The notes: generated by a model not told the origin, from the sequence alone. 64,000 nt of DNA from Mycolicibacterium aurum (GCF_900637195.1 NZ_LR134356.1:1488001-1552000); one strand, 5' to 3'. Positions 44,203-55,912 are shown, counted from the stretch's first letter. Made by a program: numbers and translations.

Positions 44203-44615
44203 GCCCGCGCACGGTGCGCGCCGCGGGCGCGATCGCCGCGCTCGAAGGTGTGCTGGCGTTGGTGACCGCCGTCGTGCTGGTCGTACGTGAAGCGGGTGGA
44301 CACCACGAGACCGGGATCAGCGGTTACGGCACCGCAGCGTGGTTCGCGATCATGGGCTCCGGTGTGACGGCTGCAGGCTGGGCCCTGTGGACTGGGCGGC
44401 GGTGGGGTCGCGGCATCGCGGTGTTCGCGAACCTGGTGCTGCTCGGGGTCGCCTGGTACGTCTTCAGTTCAGGGCAACTGCAGTATGCGGTGGTGGTGGC
44501 CGCCACCGCGATCGCGGTGCTCGGGTTGCTGTTCAGCCCCACCGGAATGCACTGGCTCACTCAGGAACCGGATTCGGCCGCCAGCTCCGACAAGCCCGGT
44601 CCCGACACCCGGTAG
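44199..44615 (+). CDS. Four-helix membrane protein (Rv3217c-like)
   Basis: A 138-residue protein with four predicted membrane helices (about 9-29, 44-65, 72-89, 96-113) and a short polar C-terminus. No catalytic motif. It corresponds to Rv3217c, an integral membrane protein of unknown role in the same position. GTG 44199 overlaps the aroQ stop. Its last 55 bp overlap the 3' end of the opposite-strand acetyltransferase gene. Confidence 0.82.
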   Translation: MSPRTVRAAGAIAALEGVLALVTAVVLVVREAGGHHETGISGYGTAAWFAIMGSGVTAAGWALWTGRRWGRGIAVFANLVLLGVAWYVFSSGQLQYAVVVAATAIAVLGLLFSPTGMHWLTQEPDSAASSDKPGPDTR

Positions 44616-45049
44616 GTGATCCACTCGCTCTGTGGTTTCCCGCCGACGCTGTCGTAGAGGGCGATCGCGTTCACATTCCAGTCCAGCACTGCCCAGCTCA
44701 GCCGCGTGTAGCCGCGCTCCACGCATTCCTGCGCCAGGGTCGCCAACAGCTTGCGGGCCAGCCCCCGCCTGCGGAACTGCGGGCGCACGAACAGATCTTC
44801 CAGATAAATGCCGCCCACGCCGTCCCACGTCGAGAAGTTCCGGAACCACAGCGCCACCGCGGCCGCCTCACCGTCAACCTCGACGACGTGCCCGAACACC
44901 GTCGGCTCGGCACCGAAAAGGGCGTCCCGCATCTGGGTTTCGGTCACCGTGCATTCGTCGGAGGCGCGCTCGAACTCCGCGAGCTCGTGAACCATGGCGG
45001 TCAGTTCGGCTTCGTCGCCGGGCCGCACCTTTCGGATGACCTCACTCAC
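44561..45049 (-). CDS. GNAT-family N-acetyltransferase
   Basis: A 162-residue acetyl-CoA-dependent transferase. The coenzyme-binding motif is FRRRGLARKLLATLA, preceded by the IYLEDLFVRPQ strand; this resembles spermidine/diamine-type acetyltransferases (thialysine or polyamine N-acetyltransferase group). GTG 45049 overlaps the entC stop by 4 bp, so it is the last gene of a gpm2-entC-GNAT operon. Orthologous by order to Rv3216. Confidence 0.9.
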   Translation of the reverse strand: MSEVIRKVRPGDEAELTAMVHELAEFERASDECTVTETQMRDALFGAEPTVFGHVVEVDGEAAAVALWFRNFSTWDGVGGIYLEDLFVRPQFRRRGLARKLLATLAQECVERGYTRLSWAVLDWNVNAIALYDSVGGKPQSEWITYRVSGPGLSELAAESGS

Positions 45050-46143
45050 TGCTTCACTCCCAGGGCCGACAGGATGGTGCGGAATTTCGTTGTGGTCTCG
45101 TCGACTTCGTCGTCCGGGTCGGATTCGGCGACGATGCCGCCGCCCGAGTGAGCGGTGGCGGTGCGCCGGTCAGCGGAGAGCTGCGCGCATCGGATCGACA
45201 CCACCCAGCGTCCGTCGCCGCGCTGATCGCACCACCCCACCGTGCCCGCGTAGAAGCCGCGGTCGCGCTCCAGCTCGCCGATGAGCGCGACGGCCTGGTC
45301 GGTGGGGGAGCCGCCGACCGCCGGAGTGGGGTGCAGTGCGACCGCGAGATCCAGTGCAGTGGTGGACTTTTCCCGCAGTCGGCCCGAGATCGGGGTGGCC
45401 AGATGCCACACGGCGGCAGTCTTGCTCAACTCCGGTCGTTCCGCGAACTGCAGATCTGTGCACAGCGGCTCCAGTGCGGTCCGTAGCGCGTCGACGACGA
45501 GTTGGTGCTCGTGGCGGTTCTTCTCCGACGCGGCGAGCGCCGCACCGCTGGCCGCATCCGCGTCGGGGTCCGCCAGGCGCGGGGCAGACCCGGCGAACGG
45601 GCGGCACATCACCTGGGATCCGCGGCGCGCGACCAGCAGTTCAGGGCTCGCGCCCACCAGGACGGTGCCCGAATAGCCGTCGCCCGCCGCGGACAGATCC
45701 ACCAGATACTTCGTGGCCTGCGCATCGTCGGCGGCCAACCGGTGCAGCACGGTCCTGGCGTCCAGGCGTCCGTCGGCGGACAGTTGCAGCGCGCGGGCCA
45801 GCACCACCTTGTGCAGGTCATCGGCCGGGTCGCGCAGCCGGGCCAGTGCTAAGCCGATGCGTCGACGGTGCTCGTCGGCGTCCGGGGTCGTCTCGGTGAT
45901 CTGGGCCGGGGCCAGCTCTCGCAACGGCCACTGCGGCAGCACGTCGCTGAACCGCACCGATTGCGGCCGGATCAGCGCCGCCGGTTGGTTCACGTCGAAA
46001 GGCAAGGCGCCCAAAATGATTGGCGCACTGTGGGAGGCGAGCGCGGCTCGCGCATCAGCGATGTGCGGGAAAGCGGTATGCACGCCGTCGGCGACGACGA
46101 CATCGTCGGGACCGGCGAGGACGAACGTCGGCTCGCGTGTCAC
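45046..46143 (-). CDS. entC: Isochorismate synthase
   Basis: Chorismate-binding enzyme converting chorismate to isochorismate, a precursor of menaquinone or salicylate siderophores. The 365-residue protein has the family signatures KVVLARAL, SPELLVARRG, CRPFAGSAPR, SEKNRHEHQLVV, LHPTPAVGGSP and ERDRGFYAGTVGW. GTG 46143 overlaps the gpm2 stop. Corresponds to Rv3215 (372 residues). No other siderophore or menaquinone gene is adjacent. Confidence 0.93.
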   Translation of the reverse strand: MTREPTFVLAGPDDVVVADGVHTAFPHIADARAALASHSAPIILGALPFDVNQPAALIRPQSVRFSDVLPQWPLRELAPAQITETTPDADEHRRRIGLALARLRDPADDLHKVVLARALQLSADGRLDARTVLHRLAADDAQATKYLVDLSAAGDGYSGTVLVGASPELLVARRGSQVMCRPFAGSAPRLADPDADAASGAALAASEKNRHEHQLVVDALRTALEPLCTDLQFAERPELSKTAAVWHLATPISGRLREKSTTALDLAVALHPTPAVGGSPTDQAVALIGELERDRGFYAGTVGWCDQRGDGRWVVSIRCAQLSADRRTATAHSGGGIVAESDPDDEVDETTTKFRTILSALGVKQ

Positions 46144-46751
46144 GTCGATACGGCCGGGTTGGGCCTGCCCGTCAGTGCCAGCCCGCTGAGCTGACGCACC
46201 CCGTGCTCGAACCCGCACACCGCGATGGAGGCGGCAGGCATGGCGAATCGGATCCCCTCGTAGACCGGCTGCTCGATCCACCGGGTCATGACCGCACGCG
46301 AGAAATGGCCGTGCCCGACGAAGATGACGTCGCGCGACTCCAGATGCTGCAATGCCTCGTCGATGGCGCGGTCGGCGCGTTCGCAGACCTGCGCCGAGGT
46401 CTCACCTCCCGGGCAACCGTGAGTCCACACCAGCCAGTTGGGCACCGCTCGACGGATCTCGTCGGTGGTCGTGCCCTCGTAATCGCCGTAATCCCACTCG
46501 CTGATCAGCGGGCTGATCTCGGCGACCTCCAGACCCGCGAGCTCGGCCGTGGTCCTGGCACGGACACGTGGGCTGCTGATCACGAAGGGGTCGTCGAGCC
46601 CCATCTGCTTGAGCGTGTCGGCCGCGGCGACAGCCTGCTCGCGGCCATGCTCGGTGAGCTCGAGTTCGGTGCGGCTCGTATGCTTGCCCGATTTCGACCA
46701 CTCGGTTTCGCCGTGGCGGAGCAGGATCAATCGGTGCTGCAAGAGGCCCAC
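46140..46751 (-). CDS. gpm2: Histidine phosphatase (acid phosphatase, Gpm2-like)
   Basis: A 203-residue member of the histidine phosphatase superfamily with the phospho-accepting LRHGETEWS and the second catalytic His in VGHGHFSRAV. The related M. tuberculosis protein Rv3214, same length, was shown to act as an acid phosphatase rather than phosphoglycerate mutase despite its name. GTG 46751 has CAGAAT 8 nt upstream, suggesting another leaderless start. First gene of the operon with entC and the GNAT gene. Confidence 0.92.
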   Translation of the reverse strand: MGLLQHRLILLRHGETEWSKSGKHTSRTELELTEHGREQAVAAADTLKQMGLDDPFVISSPRVRARTTAELAGLEVAEISPLISEWDYGDYEGTTTDEIRRAVPNWLVWTHGCPGGETSAQVCERADRAIDEALQHLESRDVIFVGHGHFSRAVMTRWIEQPVYEGIRFAMPAASIAVCGFEHGVRQLSGLALTGRPNPAVST

Positions 46752-46844
46752 ACCGTCTGATTCTGCCGTACGCGGCAACCGGTCGGTCGCCTGCGGGTGA
46801 AGTTGACCAGGGGAGGGCAGAGAAATGCCAGGATGGGGTTCAAG

Positions 46845-47648
46845 ATGAGTAACGTGACGCGGATACTGGCGGTCGCCAATCAAAAGGGTGGAGTAGCCAA
46901 GACGACGACGGTGGCGTCGTTGGGCGCGGCGATGGTCGAACAGGGCAAGACGGTGTTGCTCGTCGATCTGGATCCGCAGGGATCGCTGACGTTTTCGCTC
47001 GGACACGATCCCGACAAGCTGCCGGTCTCGGTACACGAGGTGCTGCTGGGAGACGTCGAACCCGACACGGCGCTGGTGCAGACCCCGGAGGGTATGACGT
47101 TGCTGCCCGCCAACATCGACCTCGCGGGCGCGGAGGCGATGCTGCTGATGCGCGCCGGTCGTGAGCATGCGCTGCGGCGCGCCCTCGACAAGATCAGTGA
47201 TCGATTCGACGTGGTGATCATCGACTGCCCGCCGTCGCTGGGGGTCCTGACACTCAACGGTCTGACCGCCGCCGGTGAGGTCATCGTGCCCCTGCAGTGC
47301 GAGACCCTTGCCCACCGCGGCGTCGGACAGTTCCTGCGCACCGTCTCCGACATCCAGGCGATCACGAATCCCGACCTCAAGATGCTGGGGGCGCTGCCCA
47401 CGCTGTACGACGCCCGGACCACCCACAGTCGCGACGTGCTCTTCGACGTCGTCGACCGCTACAACCTGCCGGTGCTGGCCCCGCCGATCCCGCGGACCGT
47501 CCGTTTCGCCGAGGCCAGCGCCTCGGGTTCCTCGGTGCTCCACGGCCGCAAGAACAAGGGCGCGATGGCGTACCGGGAATTCGCGGCCGCACTGCTGAAG
47601 CACTGGAAGAACGGCAAGGCCCTGGCGACCTACACGCCCGAGGTCTAG
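46845..47648 (+). CDS. ParA/Soj-family ATPase
   Basis: A 267-residue ATPase with the deviant Walker A motif NQKGGVAKTTTVASLG, the DLDPQGSLTFSLG switch and DVVIIDCPPSLG (Walker B). Such proteins position chromosomes, plasmids or protein clusters by ATP-driven patterning. No ParB gene or parS-like site is adjacent, so this is an orphan ParA (equivalent to Rv3213c), separate from the origin-linked parAB. ATG 46845 begins directly before the homology; starts up to 46797 are in frame. Confidence 0.92.
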   Translation: MSNVTRILAVANQKGGVAKTTTVASLGAAMVEQGKTVLLVDLDPQGSLTFSLGHDPDKLPVSVHEVLLGDVEPDTALVQTPEGMTLLPANIDLAGAEAMLLMRAGREHALRRALDKISDRFDVVIIDCPPSLGVLTLNGLTAAGEVIVPLQCETLAHRGVGQFLRTVSDIQAITNPDLKMLGALPTLYDARTTHSRDVLFDVVDRYNLPVLAPPIPRTVRFAEASASGSSVLHGRKNKGAMAYREFAAALLKHWKNGKALATYTPEV

Positions 47649-48859
47649 GAGCCGAGCGCGACCAGCTCGTCGCCGCGCTGCTCGAGCAGGGTCGAGCCCG
47701 CGACGGCGGGCACCACCGGACCTTCCACGGGTGGCCGCTGCAGCGGGATGTGCTTGTCGCCGGTACCGGTATCGGGATCGAACACGTCGTAGCCGCTGGT
47801 GACCGGGACCAGAAGCTGGCCGGCCATGACGATCCCGGGCCCGACCGGGGCGTCGGAGCCCTGGGCGGTCACCGTGTACAGATATTGAAGGTTGTTGGCG
47901 GAGAACACCATCAGCGCGTCACCGGTCCACCAGGTGATCAGCTCACCGGTGTTCGACATGGTGGCCTCGGGCGACGGCGCGGTGGCGACCACAGTGCTGG
48001 CGGTCACCACGCCGGTGTCGTCGATGACGTCGAGCCGTGGCTTCGGCGTCGGGACGTACAGCGCCGTGTAGGTGTCCGTCACCGCCACCACCCGGGCGCC
48101 CGCACCGTCGGGAACCCCCTTCTGCTGCACGTACTTCAGCTCGGGGGTGTCTTCCTCATCCGACGGCCGCAGCAACGTCAGACGCAGGTCGGCCTGACTC
48201 TGGCAGGACTCCAGCACCGACACCGAACTGGAGCTCGCCGCGGCGGAGACGAAGCGGCACAGCGGTGCCGCCGGCACGTCAGGCTTGATGGGCGCGTCGA
48301 GGGCGCCGTAGCTGAGCATTCGCACCATGTCCGAGCGCCACATCTCCAGCCGGGTGTCGCCGGCCGAGAGCACCGTGGTGCCGTCGCCGGAGAGTGTCAC
48401 GTGGCGGTCGGAGTAGCTGGTGCGCGCGGGCCCGCGCTGCCCGGTCTTGGCGTCGACGGTGCTGACCTGGCCGCAGCCGCGCACATCGGGGTAGACGGCC
48501 ACGGCGTAGTTGTAGACCCACCAGACCCCGCACAGTTCGAGATCGCGCGAGTAGCTCCACAGGGCGGTGCCGGTCGCCGGGTCGCGACCTTCGATGCCCG
48601 TGCCGTCGCCGGTGACCACCGCACCCGAGACGACCAGCGGCCGCGTGGTTGCGGAGCTGCGGGCAGTCCACAGCTGCTTCAGTGAATCTGGAACGGCCGC
48701 AGCGGGTTCCAGGCTGGGGACCGGCTCGGCGGCGGGGCGGCTCACAGTGGCCCTGGCGTCGCTGGTCCACCAGACGATGGCAGCGACGAGGACGATCACG
48801 CCGGCGATCGACGCGGCCGCCACCAGGTCCGCCCGAGTGCGGCGTTCGGGTTTGACCAC
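47645..48859 (-). CDS. Membrane-anchored beta-propeller-like protein (Rv3212-like)
   Basis: A 404-residue protein with one N-terminal membrane helix (about 14-32), a Pro-rich linker and a long extracytoplasmic domain. Repeated strand pairs such as GIEGRDPATGTALWSYSRDL and VSTVDAKTGQRGPAR are typical of PQQ-like propellers. Paired cysteines suggest disulfides outside the cell. Function unknown. It follows rhlE with a 10-bp gap and shares CTAG with the convergent parA stop. Confidence 0.82.
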   Translation of the reverse strand: MVKPERRTRADLVAAASIAGVIVLVAAIVWWTSDARATVSRPAAEPVPSLEPAAAVPDSLKQLWTARSSATTRPLVVSGAVVTGDGTGIEGRDPATGTALWSYSRDLELCGVWWVYNYAVAVYPDVRGCGQVSTVDAKTGQRGPARTSYSDRHVTLSGDGTTVLSAGDTRLEMWRSDMVRMLSYGALDAPIKPDVPAAPLCRFVSAAASSSSVSVLESCQSQADLRLTLLRPSDEEDTPELKYVQQKGVPDGAGARVVAVTDTYTALYVPTPKPRLDVIDDTGVVTASTVVATAPSPEATMSNTGELITWWTGDALMVFSANNLQYLYTVTAQGSDAPVGPGIVMAGQLLVPVTSGYDVFDPDTGTGDKHIPLQRPPVEGPVVPAVAGSTLLEQRGDELVALGS

Positions 48860-48869
48860 GCGGGACCGA

Positions 48870-50378
<1,509 letters not shown>

Positions 50379-50621
50379 GCTTGGTAGACGAAGCCTTTCA
50401 CTGTCGATCCTCATGGCGTTTCAACGCGCGCACGAGTTGTGAAGAGAACTTCGCCGGGCCCTGCGCTGAGGGGGCGGGCCGCCGCGTGCACGCACATTTC
50501 TTCGGTGTCTGCGGCGAATACTTGCCAGCGTGACCTGGGTCGATCCGTCGGCACGCACGCCGACACCAGGTCCATGGTAGCTGGTGAGGTCTGCTCAAGC
50601 GGCATCGCGGGCGGCGGAGTT

Positions 50622-50627
50622 TAGAGT
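50622..50627 (+). promoter_or_regulatory. -10 element for leaderless ferritin-like gene
   Basis: TAGAGT lies 6 nt before ATG 50634. No ribosome-binding site precedes the gene. Confidence 0.55.
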
Positions 50628-50633
50628 TGGGGC

Positions 50634-51347
50634 ATGACTTCGACGCCGTCTGCGGCCGCTGCATCCGCTTCTGCAAGCGAGCCGGGCCCGTCGGTGGCGC
50701 CGCTGGTGTCAGCAGACCACCCCGGCATCAACGAGCTGTTCGCACTGCTGGCGTACGGCGAGGTCGCGGCGTTCTACCGCCTCACCGAAGAGGCCAAGAT
50801 GGCGCCGAATCTCAGCGGCCGGATCAACATGGCGGCCATGGCCGCGGCGGAGATGAATCACTACGAGGTCCTGCGCGACGCGCTGGCCCGCCGCGGTGTC
50901 GACATCGTCCCGTCGATGACCAAGTACGCCTCGGCGTTGGAGAACTACCACCGCCTCACCACGCCGAGCACCTGGCTGGAGGCGCTGGTCAAGACCTTTG
51001 TCGGCGATGCGATGGCGGCCGACTTCTACCTCGAGATCGCCGACGTGATGCCCGCCGAGGTCGCCGATGTCGTGCGGTCGGTGCTGTCCGAGACGGGGCA
51101 CTCCCAGTTCGTGGTCTCCGAGGTGCGGGCAGCGGTGACGGGCAGTGACCGCCAGCGGCATCGCCTGGCGCTGTGGTCGCGTCGACTGCTCGGCGAGGCG
51201 ATCACCCAGGCCCAGTTCGTGCTGGCCGAGCACGACGAACTCGTCGAGCTGGTGATGGCGGGCGGCGGTCTGTCGCAGATGACCGACTTCTTCGACCGGC
51301 TTCAGAACACGCACAACAGCCGGATGCAGGAGCTGGGACTGGCCTGA
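50634..51347 (+). CDS. Ferritin-like fold protein (Rv3210c-like)
   Basis: A 237-residue helical protein with carboxylate and histidine pairs spaced as in four-helix ferritin-like di-iron proteins: GEVAAFYRLTEEA, AAEMNHYEVL, DFYLEIADV and ETGHSQFVVSE. The family is often annotated as ferritin-like or tRNA-hydroxylase-related, but no substrate is proven. The low-complexity Ala/Ser N-terminus precedes the fold. Same position as Rv3210c. Confidence 0.85.
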   Translation: MTSTPSAAAASASASEPGPSVAPLVSADHPGINELFALLAYGEVAAFYRLTEEAKMAPNLSGRINMAAMAAAEMNHYEVLRDALARRGVDIVPSMTKYASALENYHRLTTPSTWLEALVKTFVGDAMAADFYLEIADVMPAEVADVVRSVLSETGHSQFVVSEVRAAVTGSDRQRHRLALWSRRLLGEAITQAQFVLAEHDELVELVMAGGGLSQMTDFFDRLQNTHNSRMQELGLA

Positions 51348-51350
51348 TCG

Positions 51351-52181
51351 CTATCGCGTGCAGTTGGTGATGATCGAGTTGTTGTTCTGCGCCGCGATCA
51401 GCGAACCGTTCGCGTCGAGGATCGCGCAGTTGAGCTGACCGGACACGCTGGTCGCGGTGACCGAGCTCAGCGATACGCCCGGATTCAGCACGATCGTCTT
51501 CGTCCAGGGCAGCGCGACGTTCAAGTCGGTCTGCAATGCGCCCTGGGCGTCGGTGTAGATGACCGTCACCAGGTCGATGAGGTTGCGATTACCGGTGATC
51601 CGGTAGGTGACGGTTCCCGGCACGACGGCTGCGGGCGGCGGCACTGCCTGCGGCGCGGGCAGCAGGGGAGTGGGGACCGGGGCCGCGGCGGGGGCGGGCG
51701 TTTCGGCCGTGGGGGTCACCGTGGTCACCGTCTCGGCCGGCAGCGACGGCGGCGGTTGGGCCGGTGCGGCGGCGTCCTGGCTGGGAGCGGGCGCCGCGCT
51801 GGAGGTGGGCAACGGAGATGCGACCGTCGCCGACACCGAGCCGCTGTCGCCGCCACCGAGGATCATGCTCGCGGTGATCACGGCGACGAACAGGATCGCA
51901 CCCGCCACACCGGCGATCCACATCCAGCGCCGGTCGATCCGGGCTTCGTCGACGTACTCGTCGTAGTTCTCGGCATCCTCGTAGTCGGCGTCGCCGTAGC
52001 GGGTGTCGTACGCGTCGTCCGGGTAGGGCGCAAGCGTGTCGGTGTCCAGGTCGCCGTAGCGGTCAGGATCGTCACCCTGACGGTCATACCGGCCGCTGTA
52101 GCGTCCGCTGCCCCGTGGGGTGCGCATGCGCTCGGTCGGTGTCAGAGAGTACGGCGATTGCGCGGTGTAAGGCCTGTTCAT
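51351..52181 (-). CDS. Single-pass membrane protein with MmpS-like C-terminal domain
   Basis: A 276-residue protein. The N-terminus is hydrophilic, rich in Tyr/Asp/Arg (about 1-85), followed by one membrane helix (about 87-108). A long Pro/Ala/Thr linker (about 118-190) probably crosses the periplasm. The C-terminal domain resembles MmpS proteins (TVTYRITGN.NLIDLVTVIYTD, ending in NNSIITNCTR with two cysteines). MmpS proteins assist MmpL lipid exporters, but no mmpL gene is adjacent. Corresponds by order to Rv3209. Confidence 0.82.
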   Translation of the reverse strand: MNRPYTAQSPYSLTPTERMRTPRGSGRYSGRYDRQGDDPDRYGDLDTDTLAPYPDDAYDTRYGDADYEDAENYDEYVDEARIDRRWMWIAGVAGAILFVAVITASMILGGGDSGSVSATVASPLPTSSAAPAPSQDAAAPAQPPPSLPAETVTTVTPTAETPAPAAAPVPTPLLPAPQAVPPPAAVVPGTVTYRITGNRNLIDLVTVIYTDAQGALQTDLNVALPWTKTIVLNPGVSLSSVTATSVSGQLNCAILDANGSLIAAQNNNSIITNCTR

Positions 52182-52433
52182 CCCAGCTGTCCCAGTCGTC
52201 TCGTCCGGTTCCGTGGCCGATGCTACTGAGACAGAAGTGACGGATGAGGCTGACGCGCACTCACGGCGATCACGGTCGGGACTCGGTTCGGTCGCCGGCC
52301 TGTTATGCCGCGTTCGCTGTCCGCGGAAATGCGCCGTTGTCGGTGTTCGCAGGGGTCCGGCGCCGCCCCGATCCGCCGGCGTCCACTAGCCTCCTTGGAG
52401 TAGGTCGAGCACTCGAATAGAAGGGTTTTCACC

Positions 52434-52691
52434 GTGGAGGTCAAGATCGGTGTCACCGACAGCCCGCGCGAGCTGATCTTCAGCAGTGCGCAAACGCCGG
52501 CCGAAGTGGAGAAGTTGGTCACCGATGCACTGAGTGGCGAGCCCAACGTTCTCGGACTCACCGACGAGAAGGGTCGACGGTTCCTCGTCCAGTCGGCGCG
52601 TATCGCCTACGTCGAGATCGGCGCTGCCGACTCGCGCAGGGTCGGGTTCGGCGTCGGCACGGTCGGCTCGGAAGTCACCAAGACCGGCTGA
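52434..52691 (+). CDS. DUF3107 family protein (TB9.4-like)
   Basis: An 85-residue soluble protein beginning MEVKIGVTDSPRELIF, with SAQTPAEVEKLVTDAL and the strand GRRFLVQSARIAYVEIG, the full DUF3107 pattern. Function unknown; in M. tuberculosis the equivalent (Rv3208A, TB9.4) was identified as a T-cell antigen. GTG 52434 has AGAAGGG upstream, and a possible -10 TAGCCT lies at 52387-52392. Confidence 0.9.
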   Translation: MEVKIGVTDSPRELIFSSAQTPAEVEKLVTDALSGEPNVLGLTDEKGRRFLVQSARIAYVEIGAADSRRVGFGVGTVGSEVTKTG

Positions 52692-52695
52692 GGTT

Positions 52696-53418
<723 letters not shown>

Positions 53419-53553
53419 CTAGGCAATGACAGTACTACCGTTCGCCGACCATACGCGTCAGGCAAGGTGCCTCGTCGCCACGCGGGCGCCGACAGGCGAT
53501 GTGACACGTCCAGCGCGGTGGCGCGCCGGAACGGCAAGTCCGTTGACCTGTGC

Positions 53554-53559
53554 CATTCT
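53554..53559 (+). promoter_or_regulatory. Candidate -10 for leaderless DUF3152 gene
   Basis: CATTCT lies 6 nt before GTG 53566, which is also where the conserved coding pattern begins; the frame is open far upstream. Confidence 0.4.
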
Positions 53560-53565
53560 GGTGCG

Positions 53566-54597
53566 GTGACCTACGACCCGGAGCGTCGCGGGGACGGTCG
53601 CGTACCGGTGCTGCGCGACGAATGGCGAGAGCCGCTGCGCGCTCAGCGTGACCCGCTGGCCGAGCAGCCGGGCCGGCCCCGTTCCAACCGGGACGACCGC
53701 AAACGCTGGCGCAAGCAGACCTGGCTGGGCCGTTTCATCTCCACATACGGCTGGCGCGCCTATGCGCTGCCGCTGCTGGTGGCGCTGACCGTCGTCGTCA
53801 TCTACCAGACCGTGACCGGCACCAGCGTGCCCCAGGCAGTCGAGGGGGAGGGGCCGGTTCAGGGTCCACCGACGATCGGCGTGGCGAGCACCGCGATCGT
53901 CGGCGCTCCGCCCAAGGGCCTGACGGCATTCGATGCCAACCTGCCGACCGGAATCCTGCCGCAGGGAGGACCGTTCACCGAGGCCGGCGCACGCACCTGG
54001 CATGTGGTGCCAGGTGGCTATCCGCAGATCGGGCAGGGCACCACCAAGGTCTTCACGTACACCGTCGAGGTCGAGGACGGCGTCGACACCACGAGTTTCG
54101 GCGGCGATGACGGGTTCGCCCGCATGGTCGATGAAACGCTGACCAACCCGAAGAGCTGGACACACAACCCCGAGTTCGCATTCACCCGCGTCGACGCCGC
54201 AGCGGGTGTCGTCCCGGACTTCCGGGTGTCGCTGACCTCGCCGATGACGATCCGCGACGGCTGCGGCTACGACATCCAACTCGAAGCGTCCTGCTACAAC
54301 CCGGCTTTCGAAGGTCAGCCGCGAGTCTTCATCAACGAGGCGCGCTGGGTGCGTGGCGCGGTGCCGTTCCAGGGCGACATCGGTTCTTATCGGCAGTATG
54401 TGATCAACCATGAGGTCGGGCACGCCATCGGCTATCAGCGCCACGAGCAGTGCGCGGCCAACGGCGAGCTGGCGCCGATCATGATGCAGCAGACGTTCTC
54501 GACCGACAACAACGACGCCGCGAAGTTCGACCCCGGCACGGTGACACCCGACGGCCTGTCGTGCCGCTTCAATCCCTGGCCCTATCCGATCGCCTGA
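53566..54597 (+). CDS. DUF3152 protein with metallopeptidase-like zinc motif
   Basis: A 343-residue membrane-anchored protein. It has a basic cytoplasmic N-terminus, one membrane helix (about 64-82) and an extracytoplasmic domain with HEVGHAIGYQRHEQC. That matches the extended zinc-peptidase motif HExxHxxGxxH, so it is probably a surface metalloprotease of the DUF3152 family. Four cysteines around the site may be disulfide-bonded. The start is supported by the -10 spacing. Orthologous to Rv3207c; substrate unknown. Confidence 0.85.
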   Translation: MTYDPERRGDGRVPVLRDEWREPLRAQRDPLAEQPGRPRSNRDDRKRWRKQTWLGRFISTYGWRAYALPLLVALTVVVIYQTVTGTSVPQAVEGEGPVQGPPTIGVASTAIVGAPPKGLTAFDANLPTGILPQGGPFTEAGARTWHVVPGGYPQIGQGTTKVFTYTVEVEDGVDTTSFGGDDGFARMVDETLTNPKSWTHNPEFAFTRVDAAAGVVPDFRVSLTSPMTIRDGCGYDIQLEASCYNPAFEGQPRVFINEARWVRGAVPFQGDIGSYRQYVINHEVGHAIGYQRHEQCAANGELAPIMMQQTFSTDNNDAAKFDPGTVTPDGLSCRFNPWPYPIA

Positions 54598-54703
54598 TCA
54601 CCGCCTTCGCGCCGCGAGAGCGGGCGGGAAGGGTCGGGGCCTCGTTGCTGTTGACCAGTAGACCTGCTGAGATGGGTTACACAGCCAACCAAGGAGAAAC
54701 TCG

Positions 54704-55882
54704 GTGTCGACACCGTTGCCGCCGCTGGTAGAGCCAGCGGCTGAACTCACCCGCGAAGAGGTCGCGCGCTACAGCCGCCACCTCATCATTCCCGACCTCG
54801 GCCTGGACGGTCAGAAACGGCTGAAGAACGCCCGCGTGCTGGTCATCGGGGCTGGTGGGTTGGGTTCGCCCGCACTGCTCTACCTCGCCGCCGCCGGCGT
54901 CGGAACCATCGGCATCGTCGAGTTCGATGTCGTCGACGAGTCCAACCTGCAACGCCAGATCATCCACGGCCAGTCCGATATCGGCCGGTCGAAGGCCCAG
55001 AGCGCCAAGGACTCGATCGCCGAGATCAACCCGCTGGTCGACGTGCGGCTGCACGAGGTCCGCCTCGAGCCCGACAACGCCGTCCAGCTCTTCGAGCAGT
55101 ACGACCTGATCCTCGACGGCACCGACAACTTCGCGACGCGTTATCTGGTGAACGACGCCGCGGTGCTGGCGGGCAAACCGTACGTGTGGGGCTCGATCTA
55201 CCGCTTCGAGGGCCAGGTCTCGGTGTTCTGGGAGGACGCCCCCGACGGACTGGGGTTGAACTACCGCGACCTCTACCCCGAGCCGCCACCACCGGGAATG
55301 GTGCCGTCCTGCGCCGAGGGCGGGGTGCTGGGCATCCTGTGCGCGTCGATCGCGTCGGTGATGGGCACCGAGGCCATCAAGCTGCTCACCGGCATCGGCG
55401 ATCCGCTGCTGGGCCGGCTGATGGTCTACGACGCCCTCGACATGACCTACCGCACCATCAAGATTCGCAAGGATCCGGCGACACCGAAGATCACCGAGCT
55501 CATCGACTACGAGGAGTTCTGCGGCGTCGTGTCCGAGGACGCGGCCAACGCGGCCCTCGATTCCACCGTGACCCCGCGCGAACTCCGCGACATGCTGGAC
55601 TCCGGCAAGAAATACGCGCTGATCGACGTGCGGGAACCCGTCGAGTGGGACATCAACCACATCGAGGGTGCGGAGCTGATTCCCAAGGGCGCGTTCGAAA
55701 CCGGCGAGGCACTGGCCAAACTGGAGACCGACCGCGTTCCGGTCTTCTACTGCAAGACCGGTGTGCGGTCCGCCGAGGTGTTGGCCATCGTCAAGAAGGC
55801 GGGTTTCTCCGATGCGCTGCACGTTCAGGGCGGGATCGTCGCCTGGGGAAAGCAACTCGAACCCGACATGGTCATGTACTAA
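54704..55882 (+). CDS. moeZ: Adenylyltransferase/sulfurtransferase MoeZ
   Basis: E1-like enzyme that adenylates and sulfurates the C-terminus of sulfur carrier proteins (MoaD, CysO). The 392-residue protein has the ATP-binding GAGGLGSP (about 49-56), the adenylation core with Arg and Asp residues (NLQRQI, DGTDNF) and a C-terminal rhodanese domain with the persulfide Cys350 in FYCKTGVRS. GTG 54704 has AAGGAGA at 54691-54697. Corresponds to Rv3206c (also called MoeB1). Confidence 0.94.
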   Translation: MSTPLPPLVEPAAELTREEVARYSRHLIIPDLGLDGQKRLKNARVLVIGAGGLGSPALLYLAAAGVGTIGIVEFDVVDESNLQRQIIHGQSDIGRSKAQSAKDSIAEINPLVDVRLHEVRLEPDNAVQLFEQYDLILDGTDNFATRYLVNDAAVLAGKPYVWGSIYRFEGQVSVFWEDAPDGLGLNYRDLYPEPPPPGMVPSCAEGGVLGILCASIASVMGTEAIKLLTGIGDPLLGRLMVYDALDMTYRTIKIRKDPATPKITELIDYEEFCGVVSEDAANAALDSTVTPRELRDMLDSGKKYALIDVREPVEWDINHIEGAELIPKGAFETGEALAKLETDRVPVFYCKTGVRSAEVLAIVKKAGFSDALHVQGGIVAWGKQLEPDMVMY

Positions 55883-55906
55883 CGCTGGGTTGGCCACCGC
55901 TGCGCT

Positions 55907-55912
55907 TAGGCT
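55907..55912 (+). promoter_or_regulatory. -10 element for leaderless gene at 55919
   Basis: TAGGCT, identical to the hexamer before tmk, lies exactly 6 nt before GTG 55919. This favours that start over GTG 55913. Confidence 0.55.
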
